Below the pieces are notes generated by a model. That model was not told the origin of the DNA and did no database searches. It worked only from the letters and a program-made list of their open reading frames with translations. 64,000 nt of DNA from Nocardioides yefusunii (GTDB taxonomy: Bacteria > Actinomycetota > Actinomycetes > Propionibacteriales > Nocardioidaceae): positions 1,240,001 to 1,304,000 of the forward strand of contig NZ_CP034929.1 in NCBI RefSeq assembly GCF_004014875.1, written 5' to 3'. Shown here in pieces: positions 49,412-57,547 of this stretch. The stretch's first letter is position 1; each line of letters opens with the position of its first letter. The position numbers and the translations under genes were made by a program.

Positions 49412-49448
49412 GTTCGCCTTTGACCCGTTGAAGGGGTCACCATGGATC

Positions 49449-49488
49449 GAGAAGGGCCCGACGTCGGGGAAGGCGCCGGGCCCTTCTC
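49449..49488 (+). terminator. Terminator after the nitroreductase
   Basis: A 12-bp stem (GAGAAGGGCCCG / CGGGCCCTTCTC), 38 bp after the stop, followed by CTC and a T-poor stretch. Confidence 0.75.
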
Positions 49489-49518
49489 TCATGTCCGGAG
49501 GAGCGTTCTCCCTCCCCG

Positions 49519-49566
49519 GGACGTCATAGGAATCGAGGCCTCTGGGCCTCGATTCCTATGACGTCC
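49519..49566. repeat. 22-bp perfect inverted repeat
   Basis: GGACGTCATAGGAATCGAGGCC and its exact complement flank a 4-base loop (TCTG). It lies 31 bp beyond a complete terminator and 115 bp before the next gene. It has more AT than the usual terminators of this genome. The remainder of 49412-49680 shows no gene. Confidence 0.9.
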
Positions 49567-49680
49567 GGCGGAAGAACGGGGCGCTCAGGCCTCGAGGACG
49601 CGTGTGATCGCGGCCAGCGTCTCGGAGATCCCGATCCGGGTGGGCCGAACTCCCAGACCGAGGAGTGGCAGGCTGGTGAC

Positions 49681-50217
49681 GTGAGCAACGCCGAACTCCT
49701 GCAGCAGTGGATCCTCGAAGCCCTTTCCGCCAGTGGTCGCGCTGGCGACGTCCTCGCGGTCTCCCGGTTCGTGTGGGAACGCCACGAACCCGATCTGCGG
49801 GCCAACGGCGACCTGTTCTGGACCTGGCAGGTGGACCTGCGCGAGGCCGCGACCGCGCTCGCGTCGGGAGGCCGCCTCGTCGTCGACGGACCCCGGTGGG
49901 CACTGGCCGACGGCGCCGTCGCGGCCCCTGCCCCGACCGGTGCGTGGCAGCCCGAGGAGATCCAGGTCGTCGTCGATGCCTACGTCGCGATGCTGCTCGA
50001 CGACCACGAAGGACGCCCGGTGCGTCGCCGCGAGGCGGTGGCCGGTGTGGTCGAGGCCACCGGACGCAGTGGGGACGCGCTGGAGCGAATGTGGTCCAAC
50101 ATCACCCACGTCGTGCAGGAGTTCGGCTACCAGCCGCTCAGCCACTGGAGCCCGCGGTCCAACGTGCCTGCCGGAGTGCGGCCCGCGGTGCAGGCCGCAC
50201 TCGACGCGCTCAGCTGA
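49681..50217 (+). CDS. Unknown protein with endonuclease-associated-type C-terminal domain
   Basis: A 178-residue soluble protein. The N-terminal half (LLQQWILEALSASGRAGDVLAVSRFVWERHEPDL) is helical. The C-terminal ~90 residues (WQPEEIQVVVDAYVAMLLDDHEG ... RMWSNITHVVQEFGYQPL ... PRSN) resemble a module I know from the N termini of actinobacterial HNH/restriction-like and DUF3883 proteins, where WSxEEVxALVxDYFxML and NISAVLxELGxP appear. No nuclease domain is present here. The GTG at 49681 has CAGGCT 6 nt upstream. It overlaps the converging acr3 gene by 8 bp. No function is assigned. Confidence 0.72.
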   Translation: MSNAELLQQWILEALSASGRAGDVLAVSRFVWERHEPDLRANGDLFWTWQVDLREAATALASGGRLVVDGPRWALADGAVAAPAPTGAWQPEEIQVVVDAYVAMLLDDHEGRPVRRREAVAGVVEATGRSGDALERMWSNITHVVQEFGYQPLSHWSPRSNVPAGVRPAVQAALDALS

Positions 50218-51295
50218 CCGCGCGCGGGAAGAGGGGCCGCAGGCGCAGGCTGACGTGCACCAGTGCGACCAGCACCGGCACTTCGATCAACGGTCCCACG
50301 ACGCCCGCCAGCGCCTGGGGGCTCGTGACTCCGAAGGCTGCGACCGCAACGGCGATGGCGAGCTCGAAGTTGTTGCCCGCAGCAGTGAACGCCACCGAGG
50401 TGGCGCGGGCGTAGCCCAGGCCGAGGCGTCGCGCTGCCCACATCGAGCCGCCCCACATGAGGGCGAAGTACGCCAGCAGCGGCACCGCGATCCGGGCCAC
50501 GTCCCACGGTGCACGGGTGATCGCGTCGCCCTGGAGAGCGAACAGGACCACGATCGTGAAGAGGAGACCGTAGAGGGCCCACGGCCCCAGACGCGGCAGG
50601 AAGCGTTCCTCGTACCAGTCGCGCCCACGACGCGCCTCGCCGACACGACGGGTCAGGAACCCGGCCAGCAGGGGGAGGCCGAGGAAGACGACGGTGCTGC
50701 CGGCCAGCGTCCAGGGGGAGACGTCAAGGGTGTGTGATGCGTCCTCCAGCCCCAACCACGACGGCAGTGCGTCGAGGTAGAACCATCCCAGGGCGCCCAG
50801 CGCGACCACCTGGAAGACGGCGTTGAGTGCCACGAGGACCGCGGCCGCTTCACGATCGCCGCACGCGAGGTCGTTCCAGACGATCACCATCGCGATGCAG
50901 CGGGCCAACCCGACCAGGATCACGCCGGTGCGGTACTCGGGCAGGTCTGCCAGGAACGTCCACGCCAGGGCGAACATCAGCGCCGGCCCGACCGCCCAGT
51001 TGAGGACCACCGAGAGCCACAGGGTGCGGCGGTCACGGGTGACTGAGCCGAGCCGGTCGTAGCGGACCTTGGCCAGCACCGGGTACATCATCACGAGCAG
51101 ACCCACGGCGATCGGCAGCGAGATCCCTCCGACCTGCACCGCGTCGAGGGCCTCCGCGATGCCCGGAACCAGACGCCCCAAGGTCAGTCCGGCGACCATC
51201 GCCAGCACGATCCACGCCGGGAGCCACCGGTCGAGCACGGCGAGCCGCTCCGGCGCGATGGCTCCTGGCTCGGGAGAGGTCGTCGTGGGGCTCAT
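50210..51295 (-). CDS. acr3: Arsenite efflux transporter, ACR3 family
   Basis: A 361-residue membrane carrier with ten predicted helices that exports arsenite using the proton gradient. The conserved helix-4 Cys is in GLARCIAMVIVWNDLACGDRE, and the second signature FTAAGNNFELAIAVAVAAFG lies near the C terminus. The ATG at 51295 overlaps the arsM stop (ATGA). With arsM and the divergent arsR it forms a compact arsenic-resistance unit. Confidence 0.96.
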   Translation of the reverse strand: MSPTTTSPEPGAIAPERLAVLDRWLPAWIVLAMVAGLTLGRLVPGIAEALDAVQVGGISLPIAVGLLVMMYPVLAKVRYDRLGSVTRDRRTLWLSVVLNWAVGPALMFALAWTFLADLPEYRTGVILVGLARCIAMVIVWNDLACGDREAAAVLVALNAVFQVVALGALGWFYLDALPSWLGLEDASHTLDVSPWTLAGSTVVFLGLPLLAGFLTRRVGEARRGRDWYEERFLPRLGPWALYGLLFTIVVLFALQGDAITRAPWDVARIAVPLLAYFALMWGGSMWAARRLGLGYARATSVAFTAAGNNFELAIAVAVAAFGVTSPQALAGVVGPLIEVPVLVALVHVSLRLRPLFPRAVS

Positions 51296-52173
51296 GCGGT
51301 GAGCGGCTTGAGGGCCCGCACGATCGCGCCGTGCATCTGCGGGGCCGTCTCGTGGGTGAACTCCACCTCGACGTCGACGAAGCCGGCTGCGGACAGCAGG
51401 TCGACGTACTCGGCGCGTGACAGTGCCCCGGCGATGCAGGCCACGTAGGAGCCTCGCTCGGCGCGATCGGTGGGGGAGAGGTGATCCTCGGCGACGACAT
51501 CGGAGACGCCGATGCGTCCGCCCGGCACCAGCACGCGGTACATCTCATGCATCACGCGGGCCTTGTCGACCGACAGGTTGATGACGCAGTTGGAGATCAC
51601 CACGTCGACGCTGGCGTCGGGCAGGGGGACGTCCTCGATTCTGCCGCGGAGGAACTCGACGTTGGTGGCCCCAGTCTTCGCTGCGTTCTCGCGCGCCAGG
51701 GCCAGCATCTCGTCGGTCATGTCGACGCCCCACGCGAATCCGGTCGGGCCGACGCGTCGTGCAGAGAGCAGGACGTCGATGCCTCCGCCCGACCCGAGAT
51801 CGAGGACGCGTTCACCCTCGACGAGGGAGGCGACTGCGGTCGGGTTGCCACATCCGAGTGACGCAGCCAAGGCCTCCGCAGGCAGTGAGGAGGTGTCGTC
51901 GCCTGCGTAGAGCCCGGCGCCGAAGGACTGCTCGACGACGGAGGCGTCGCCGCCGCAACAACCGGAGTCGCCCTCGGCGACGAGGAGGGACGGCATCGTG
52001 GTGCCGTCCTGCAGGGCGGTGTTGAGTTCGGTGTTGGCGGCGCCCTGGCCGACGGCGACGGCGGCTTGTGCGTAGCGGTGGCGAACCTCGGCGGTGACGT
52101 CGGTGGGAGAGGCCGGGTGGGTGTCGGCACTGGTCGAGGTGGTGCTGCCGCAGCAGCCGGGCTGGTCGGTCAC
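51292..52173 (-). CDS. arsM: Arsenite S-adenosylmethionine methyltransferase
   Basis: A 293-residue methyltransferase that converts arsenite to methylated arsenicals. The SAM site is VLDLGSGGGIDVLLSARRVG. All four arsenic-handling cysteine regions of ArsM are present: GCCGG, LGCGNP, ISNCVINLS and VACIAGAL. The N terminus has an extra GCCGS. GTG at 52173 has GGAG 9 nt upstream; the frame extends further only by chance. The gene is coupled to acr3 and divergent from arsR across an 87-bp control region. Confidence 0.95.
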   Translation of the reverse strand: MTDQPGCCGSTTSTSADTHPASPTDVTAEVRHRYAQAAVAVGQGAANTELNTALQDGTTMPSLLVAEGDSGCCGGDASVVEQSFGAGLYAGDDTSSLPAEALAASLGCGNPTAVASLVEGERVLDLGSGGGIDVLLSARRVGPTGFAWGVDMTDEMLALARENAAKTGATNVEFLRGRIEDVPLPDASVDVVISNCVINLSVDKARVMHEMYRVLVPGGRIGVSDVVAEDHLSPTDRAERGSYVACIAGALSRAEYVDLLSAAGFVDVEVEFTHETAPQMHGAIVRALKPLTA

Positions 52174-52191
52174 GAGAACTCCAGACGCATT

Positions 52192-52243
52192 GATGTCAAT
52201 CGATACATCGATCGTCGTCAATGCGTCGACCGATGTCAATCGA
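52192..52243. promoter_or_regulatory. ArsR operator region
   Basis: GATGTCAATCGA occurs twice (52192-52203, 52232-52243), 40 bp apart, and ATCGAT-AC-ATCGAT forms an inverted repeat at 52199-52212. These lie between arsM and arsR, where ArsR should repress both promoters. TAGGGT at 52248-52253 is the likely arsR -10 box. Confidence 0.6.
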
Positions 52244-52260
52244 GCCGTAGGGTGGGAGGC

Positions 52261-52629
52261 GTGAGTACCTCGCCGTCTGAATCCACCACTCTGCTGTCCG
52301 CGTCGGAGAGCTGCTGCTCGGTGGTCACCGCGGGTGCGCTCGACGCGGCCGCGGCCGAGACCCTGGCCCGTGTCTTCAAGGCGCTCGGGGACCCGACCCG
52401 GGTCAGGCTGCTCTCCCTGATCGCGGCCCAGCCCCAACGGGAGGCCTGCATCTGTGACCTCGTCGATCCTGTCGGGCTGAGCCAGCCCACCGTCTCGCAC
52501 CACATGAAGCAGCTCGTCGAGGCCGGCCTCGTCACGCGCGAGCAGCGTGGCCGCTGGGCCTACTACCGCGTCGTGGAGGACGCCCTGAACGCGTTGGGCG
52601 CTTCGCTCGTCAGGCTCAGCGAGGGCTGA
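52261..52629 (+). CDS. arsR: ArsR-family arsenite-responsive repressor
   Basis: A 122-residue winged-helix repressor. The DNA-binding helices include LSQPTVSHHMKQLVEAGLV and the wing QRGRWAYYRV. Cysteines are Cys18-Cys19 near the N terminus and Cys63/Cys65 in ACICDL. A CC pair plus a helix cysteine is the three-thiol arsenite site described for Corynebacterium glutamicum ArsR, so arsenite should release it from DNA. GTG at 52261 is preceded by GGGAGG and by TAGGGT 7 nt upstream. Confidence 0.94.
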   Translation: MSTSPSESTTLLSASESCCSVVTAGALDAAAAETLARVFKALGDPTRVRLLSLIAAQPQREACICDLVDPVGLSQPTVSHHMKQLVEAGLVTREQRGRWAYYRVVEDALNALGASLVRLSEG

Positions 52630-52663
52630 GCGAAGGCCTGAGCGAGGGCTGAGCGAAGGAATG

Positions 52664-52705
52664 CGACGAGGGCCGGACACCATTGATGGTGTCCGGCCCT
52701 CGTCG
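52664..52705. terminator. Bidirectional terminator between arsR and gntP
   Basis: A 20-bp perfect stem (CGACGAGGGCCGGACACCAT) with a 2-base centre, 34 bp after arsR and 24 bp from the converging gntP. Confidence 0.85.
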
Positions 52706-52729
52706 TCGTCCGGGGAGGGTGACCTCCGC

Positions 52730-54145
52730 TCAGACGACCAGGTTGAGCAGCAGGATGATCACCAGGCCGACGACGGAGATCGCGGTCTCCATGAGCGACC
52801 AGGACTTCAGGGTCTGACCGATGGTCAGGCCGAAGTACTCCTTGACGAGCCAGAAACCGGCGTCGTTGACGTGGCTGAAGAAGACCGAACCACAGCCGAT
52901 GGCCAGGACCAGCAGGGCCAGCTCGGGGGAGTCGAGGTCGGTGGCGACGCCGGCGACAATGCCCGAGGCGGTGATGGTGGCGACGGTGGCCGAACCGGTG
53001 GCCAGGCGGACGCCGACAGCGACGAGCCAGCCGAGCAGGATGGTGGAGATGCCAGCGCCCTCGGCCCAGTCGCCGATGACGTTGCCGACGCCGGCGTTGA
53101 CCAGCATCTGCTTGAAGCCACCGCCGGCGGCCACGATCAGCAGGATCGAGGCGATGCCGGGCAGGGCGGAACCGAGCGAGGACTCGACCTGGGTGCGGTT
53201 CATGCCGGTGCGGAAGCCCAGGAAGAACATCGAGACGAGGACGGCCGCGAGCAGCGCGACGGCGGGCTCACCGATGAAGACCAAGGTCTTCAGCAGGGTG
53301 CTCTCCTTGTCGTCGATGGTGATCTCGGCGATCGCGCGCACCAGCATCATGATGACCGGCAGCAGGATGCAGAAGACGGCTGCGCCGAAGGACGGGCGAC
53401 GCACGACGCCGGCCGCCACGGGTGCGGAGAAGGAGGCCTCACCCTTGGTGTCGGTGGTGGAACCACCGGTGGCGCCGAGGCGTGCCAGGGCGACCTCGTT
53501 GACCTGGGTGGGAACCCAGCGTTCGATCAGGACGGCCAGCAGCGGTCCACAGATGATCAGCGTGGGGATGGCAACGGCGAGGCCGAGGAGCAGGGTCATG
53601 CCGAGGTCGGCGTCGAGGTTGCCGATGGCGACGAGTGGGCCCGGGTGCGGCGGCACGAGGCCGTGCAGGACGGAGAGGCCGGCCAGGGCGGGGATGCCGA
53701 CGCGCATGACCGGCAGGTTGGTGGTCTTCGCGACCAGGATGACCACGGGGACGAGCAGGACGACGCCGACCTCGAAGAAGAGCGGCAGGCCCAGGATCGC
53801 GGCGACGAGTGCCATCGCCCACGGCAGGCCCTTGCGGCCCACCTTGTTGATGATCGTGTCGACGATCGCGTTGCTGCCGCCGGAGTCGGCGAGGATCTTG
53901 CCCACCATTGCGCCGAGCGCGATCAGGAGGCCCACGGATCCGACGGTTCCGCCGAAGCCGGAGGTGAAGCTGGTGACGATGTCACCGGGGGCCACCCCGG
54001 CGCTGCCGCCCATCACGGCGGCTCCGAGCACGAGGGCCAGGAACGGGTGGAACTTCGCCCACACGATCAGGACCACGACGGTGGCGATGCCCAGCAGGGC
54101 GGCTATCAGCAGTTGCGTGTTCGACGCGTCGGTCAACGGCTCCAT
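52730..54145 (-). CDS. gntP: Gluconate permease, GntP family
   Basis: A 471-residue proton symporter with about 12-14 membrane helices. Family landmarks are IVWAKFHPFLALVLGA, GGTVGSVGLLIALGAMVGKILADSGG, LFFEVGVVLLVPVV, GLVPPHPGPLVAI and HVNDAGFWLVKEYFGLT. It should import gluconate for the kinase encoded next to it. The ATG at 54145 overlaps the gntK stop (ATGA). Confidence 0.95.
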   Translation of the reverse strand: MEPLTDASNTQLLIAALLGIATVVVLIVWAKFHPFLALVLGAAVMGGSAGVAPGDIVTSFTSGFGGTVGSVGLLIALGAMVGKILADSGGSNAIVDTIINKVGRKGLPWAMALVAAILGLPLFFEVGVVLLVPVVILVAKTTNLPVMRVGIPALAGLSVLHGLVPPHPGPLVAIGNLDADLGMTLLLGLAVAIPTLIICGPLLAVLIERWVPTQVNEVALARLGATGGSTTDTKGEASFSAPVAAGVVRRPSFGAAVFCILLPVIMMLVRAIAEITIDDKESTLLKTLVFIGEPAVALLAAVLVSMFFLGFRTGMNRTQVESSLGSALPGIASILLIVAAGGGFKQMLVNAGVGNVIGDWAEGAGISTILLGWLVAVGVRLATGSATVATITASGIVAGVATDLDSPELALLVLAIGCGSVFFSHVNDAGFWLVKEYFGLTIGQTLKSWSLMETAISVVGLVIILLLNLVV

Positions 54146-54696
54146 CAGGCGCTCCGTTCTTCCAAGGGGAGATTGAGGGCGGCCATGGCTCGGGCCACGA
54201 CCTGGGGGACGTCACCCTCGACCGAGACGACAACGCCCGGCTCGTCCGGCCCGAGAGGCTCGAGGGTGGCGTACTGGGTGGGGAGGAGTGAGGCCGGCAT
54301 GAAGTGGCCGCTCCGGCCGTTGATGCGGTCCTCGACGAGTGTCGCGTCGGCAGTGAGGTGCAGGAACACCACTTCGGGACGGTTCTCGCGGAGCAGGTCG
54401 CGGTAGGCGTGGCGCAGTGCCGAGCAGGTGATGACCGAGGGCTTGCCTGCTGCGATCTGGGTGTCCATCCAGTCGGCGATGGTGCGCAGCCAGGGCCACC
54501 GGTCGCCGTCGTTCAGGGGGATGCCGGCCGCCATCTTGGCGACGTTGGCCTCGGGGTGGAACTCGTCTCCCTCGGCGATCTGCCAACCGGTCGCCTCAGC
54601 GATGCCATGGGCCACGGTTGTCTTGCCGACGCCCGAGACCCCCATCACGATGATCTGCTGGGGGACGGTCGACGCGGCGGTCTTTTCCTCACTCAC
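54145..54696 (-). CDS. gntK: Gluconokinase
   Basis: A 183-residue kinase that phosphorylates gluconate to 6-phosphogluconate. The Walker A motif is GVSGVGKTT near the N terminus; EGDEFHPEANVAKMAAGIPLNDGDRWPWL and TCSALRHAYRDLLR, HFMPASLLPTQYATLEPL are GntK signatures. GTG at 54696 is chosen: TAGCGT lies 7 nt upstream (leaderless) and the family N terminus then fits; longer frames are possible. It forms an operon with gntP and feeds the pentose phosphate pathway. Confidence 0.94.
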   Translation of the reverse strand: MSEEKTAASTVPQQIIVMGVSGVGKTTVAHGIAEATGWQIAEGDEFHPEANVAKMAAGIPLNDGDRWPWLRTIADWMDTQIAAGKPSVITCSALRHAYRDLLRENRPEVVFLHLTADATLVEDRINGRSGHFMPASLLPTQYATLEPLGPDEPGVVVSVEGDVPQVVARAMAALNLPLEERSA

Positions 54697-54786
54697 CAGG
54701 CCCACGCTACGCATGTCATCGCCGGGACGGGAACGCGCGTCCCTGTTAGAGGCGAACTCTCCCCCCAACGGGTGGGTTCTTGTTTG

Positions 54787-54856
54787 AACATGTTGGAATA
54801 TGTGGGTTTTATCCCCGGAATGGCCCGAAAGTGCTTCTTCGTTTCTCAAACATGTG
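54787..54856 (-). promoter_or_regulatory. Possible operators upstream of gntK
   Basis: Two related palindrome-like sites, GAACATGTTG near 54786-54795 and AAACATGTGG near 54848-54857, lie in an AT-richer stretch before gntK. A GntR- or LacI-type regulator could bind; none is encoded nearby. Confidence 0.3.
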
Positions 54857-54867
54857 GGAACGAAGAC

Positions 54868-54899
54868 GGGGCCGAGCGCCTCTGTGGTGCTCGGCCCCG
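54868..54899 (-). terminator. Terminator of the MFS transporter gene
   Basis: An 11-bp stem (CGGGGCCGAGC / GCTCGGCCCCG), 18 bp beyond the MFS stop. Confidence 0.7.
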
Positions 54900-54916
54900 T
54901 TGGTGGGGGGGGTGAA

Positions 54917-56362
54917 TCAGGCGCGGTTCGCGTCGGCGTCGACTGCCTTCGGGCGACGGGTGAGCGGGATCAGCACGGCGATTGCCGCGGCGACCACGCC
55001 GACGCCGATGCCGATGCCGTAGCCGATGCGCGCGCCGTGCTGGGAGACCAGGTCGGCGTCACCGAACCTCACGGTGGTCTGGGCGAGCACGACGCCGATC
55101 ACCGCGGCGCCGGTCGAGGTGCCCAGGGTGCGCATGAGGGAGTTGAAGCCGTTGGCGGCCGCCACCTCGGTGCGGGGGACGCCTCCCATGATCAGCGTCG
55201 GCATGGCGCCGTAGGCGATGCCCACGCCGGCCTTGACCACGGTGTGGGAGATCATCAGCGACCACGCTGCGCTCATCGAGAACATGGCGACGACGTAGCC
55301 GACGGCGATGATCCCCGAGCCCAGAATGAGGGTGAACTTCGGCCCGCGCAGGTCGAGCAGCTTGCCGCCGACCGGGGACAGGAAGACCTGGATGAGGCCG
55401 CCGGGCAGCATCCACATGCCGCAGGCGAGCATGCTCTGGCCCAGTCCGTAGCCGGTCGAGGTGGGGAGCATCATGATCTGTGGCGTCACCAGCATGGAGA
55501 CATACATGCCGAAGCCGACGAAGAGGGAAGCGGCGTTGGTGGTGAGCACCTGCGGTCGTGCGGTGGTGCGGAGATCGACCAGCGGCGAAGTGGCACGCAG
55601 TTCCCACCAGCCCCACACGAGCAGGGCAACGACGGCGACGGTGAACGATCCGAGCGTCGCGCCCGACGTCCAGCCCCAGTCGGCGCCCTTGGAGACGCCG
55701 AGCAGCAGGGAGATCAGGCCGACAGCCAGGCCGACGGCACCGGGGCCGTCGAAGGTCTGGCCCTTGGCGCTGATCTTGCCCTCGGGGACCACCTTGATCA
55801 CTGCGACGGCGGCGAGGGCGGCCAGCGCGGTGCAGATCCAGAACATGACGCGCCAGTTGGCGTACTGCGACACGGCGGCCGAGAGCGGCATGCCCAGGCC
55901 GGAGCCAATGCCGAGGGAGGCGCTGACCAGCGCGAGGGAGGCCGAGACCTTCTCGGCGCTGACGACCTCGCGGATCAAGGAGACGGCCAGTGCGACGATG
56001 CCCATGCCCATGCCCTGCAGGCAGCGACCCACGAGCATCGGGACCAGCGCGGTCGAGAGGGCGCAGATCGCGGAGCCCAGGGCGAGCGGCACGGTGCAGA
56101 CGACGATCATGCGGCGCTTGCCGTACATGTCGCCGAGGCGTCCGGCGATCGGCATGCAGACCGCGCCGACGAGCAGGGTCGCGGTGACCACCCAGGCGGC
56201 GTTGGAGGCGCTGGTGTCGAGGATCTCGGGGAGGTCGGAGATCAGGGGAGTGATGACGCTCTGCATCATCGCGGCGAGGATGCCGGAGAAGGCGAGCACG
56301 GGGACGACGGGGCCGACGCGGCGCGCGTCCGTGGCTCCCGAAGGGGTGGGGGATGAGGACAT
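54917..56362 (-). CDS. MFS drug-efflux-type transporter (DHA2-like)
   Basis: A 481-residue carrier with about 14 hydrophobic segments. Motif A is GRLGDMYGKRRM, and ALGSAICALS, GRCLQGMGMGIVALAVSLIREV and GSGLGMPLSAAVSQYANWRVMFWI are typical of the proton:drug antiporter group. It should export a toxic compound; the substrate is unknown. The divergent MarR-type regulator at 56518 and two matching palindromes in between indicate control by that protein. Confidence 0.92.
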   Translation of the reverse strand: MSSSPTPSGATDARRVGPVVPVLAFSGILAAMMQSVITPLISDLPEILDTSASNAAWVVTATLLVGAVCMPIAGRLGDMYGKRRMIVVCTVPLALGSAICALSTALVPMLVGRCLQGMGMGIVALAVSLIREVVSAEKVSASLALVSASLGIGSGLGMPLSAAVSQYANWRVMFWICTALAALAAVAVIKVVPEGKISAKGQTFDGPGAVGLAVGLISLLLGVSKGADWGWTSGATLGSFTVAVVALLVWGWWELRATSPLVDLRTTARPQVLTTNAASLFVGFGMYVSMLVTPQIMMLPTSTGYGLGQSMLACGMWMLPGGLIQVFLSPVGGKLLDLRGPKFTLILGSGIIAVGYVVAMFSMSAAWSLMISHTVVKAGVGIAYGAMPTLIMGGVPRTEVAAANGFNSLMRTLGTSTGAAVIGVVLAQTTVRFGDADLVSQHGARIGYGIGIGVGVVAAAIAVLIPLTRRPKAVDADANRA

Positions 56363-56388
56363 GAGGCTTCCTGGATCGGCTCTTTTCT

Positions 56389-56419
56389 TTGCATGCTACA
56401 AAGAAATTGCATGCTGCAA
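56389..56419. promoter_or_regulatory. MarR-type operator pair
   Basis: TTGCATGCTACAA (56389-56401) and TTGCATGCTGCAA (56407-56419; perfect TTGCA-TGC-TGCAA palindrome) lie 18 bp apart in the MFS/marR gap, in an AT-rich stretch. MarR dimers bind such sites. Confidence 0.65.
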
Positions 56420-56517
56420 TAAAAATGCCTCGGGTGCTGAGGCGGTGCCTGAGCCGTGAAACCATGGACGGGCGCGGGTGATGCAGCCCGACGACGAGCA
56501 GGGCGAGGGAGTCAGGG

Positions 56518-56964
56518 ATGGACGCAGGCATCGAGGCGCTGGTGTTGGAGCACATGCTCCTCACGCGGCACAGCTCGGCGCTCGGTCGACAGCGTTCGGG
56601 CAGCGGTCTCGAACGCAGCGCCTACATCCTGCTCAGTCGCCTCGAGGTCGACGGGCCGCTGACCACCGCCGAGCTCGCCGACGTCTTCCTCCTCGACACC
56701 TCCACCGTGCACCGGCAGATGACGGCGCTGCTCAAGGGGGGCCTCGTCGAACGGTTCGCCGACTCCACCGGTCGTCTGGTGCGCCGGTTCCGGATGACCG
56801 ACGAAGGCGAGCGGGCGCTGGTGGCGCACCGTGCCCACCTCCAGGAACTCTTCGCCGACCTCGTCGCCGACTGGGACTCGGCCGACGTCACGTCGTTCGT
56901 GGCACACCTGCGTCGGTTCAACTCCGAGATCGAGGCACGCCAGGAACGTCCCTGGCCGCGCTGA
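56518..56964 (+). CDS. MarR-family transcriptional regulator
   Basis: A 148-residue winged-helix regulator. Helix-turn-helix residues are in LTTAELADVFLLDTSTVHRQMTALLKGGLVERF, with the wing STGRLVRRFRMTDEGERAL. It probably represses the divergent MFS gene and itself by binding the paired palindromes at 56389-56419, and is released by a small ligand. The ATG at 56518 has AGGGAGTC upstream. Confidence 0.93.
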   Translation: MDAGIEALVLEHMLLTRHSSALGRQRSGSGLERSAYILLSRLEVDGPLTTAELADVFLLDTSTVHRQMTALLKGGLVERFADSTGRLVRRFRMTDEGERALVAHRAHLQELFADLVADWDSADVTSFVAHLRRFNSEIEARQERPWPR

Positions 56965-56984
56965 CCCCGGCGCGGTGCGGGCAC

Positions 56985-56990
56985 TAGCCT
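56985..56990 (+). promoter_or_regulatory. -10 box of leaderless carbonic-anhydrase gene
   Basis: TAGCCT ends 7 nt before ATG 56998; no ribosome site is present. Confidence 0.45.
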
Positions 56991-56997
56991 CGCGCTC

Positions 56998-57516
56998 ATG
57001 AAGATCGCACTCGGTGACCGCAGCCCCCTCGTCCACGACACCGCCTGGGTGGCGCCCAATGCCACCCTCGTCGGTTCCGTCGTCCTCTCCGAGGGCGCCT
57101 CGGTCTGGTACGGAGCAGTGCTCCGGGCCGACAACGAGCCGATCACCGTCGGGAAGAACTCCAACGTCCAGGACAACTGCGTCTTCCACGTCGACCCGGG
57201 CAAGCCGCTCACCCTGGGCGAAGGCGTTTCGGTGGGGCACGGCGCGGTGATCCACGGCGCCACCATCGGCGACCACGTCCTGGTCGGGATGAGCGCCACC
57301 GTCATGAACGGGGCCGTCATCGGCGACGAGGTGCTCGTCGCTGCTGGTGCGCTCGTCACCGAGGGCATGGTGGTGCCGCCGCGCACCTTGGTGGCCGGCG
57401 TGCCGGCGAAGGTCCGTCGCGAACTCAGCCACGACGAGGTCGCTGGACTGCACCGCAACGGCGCCGTCTACGAAGCGCACCGGGAGACGCACCGGGCGGG
57501 CGTCGTCCTGGACTGA
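56998..57516 (+). CDS. Gamma-carbonic anhydrase family protein
   Basis: A 172-residue left-handed beta-helix protein. Hexapeptide repeats run from about residue 18 to 140. The three metal-binding histidines are His64 (NCVFHVD), His81 and His86 (VGHGAVIHG). NSNVQDNCVFHVD and GMGATVMNGA-like segments are family hallmarks. It may hydrate CO2; many YrdA/PaaY-like members have weak or other activity. A conserved C-terminal helix (VAGLHRNGAVYEAH) follows the helix fold. Confidence 0.94.
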   Translation: MKIALGDRSPLVHDTAWVAPNATLVGSVVLSEGASVWYGAVLRADNEPITVGKNSNVQDNCVFHVDPGKPLTLGEGVSVGHGAVIHGATIGDHVLVGMSATVMNGAVIGDEVLVAAGALVTEGMVVPPRTLVAGVPAKVRRELSHDEVAGLHRNGAVYEAHRETHRAGVVLD

Positions 57517-57547
57517 TCCCGGCCCCGCCTGGCCCGGCCCGCGTCGT

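Noticed and set aside
52661..54406. Plus-strand ORF opposite gntP and gntK
   Set aside because: Asp/Gly/Gln/His-rich antisense translation of membrane-protein codons; no support.
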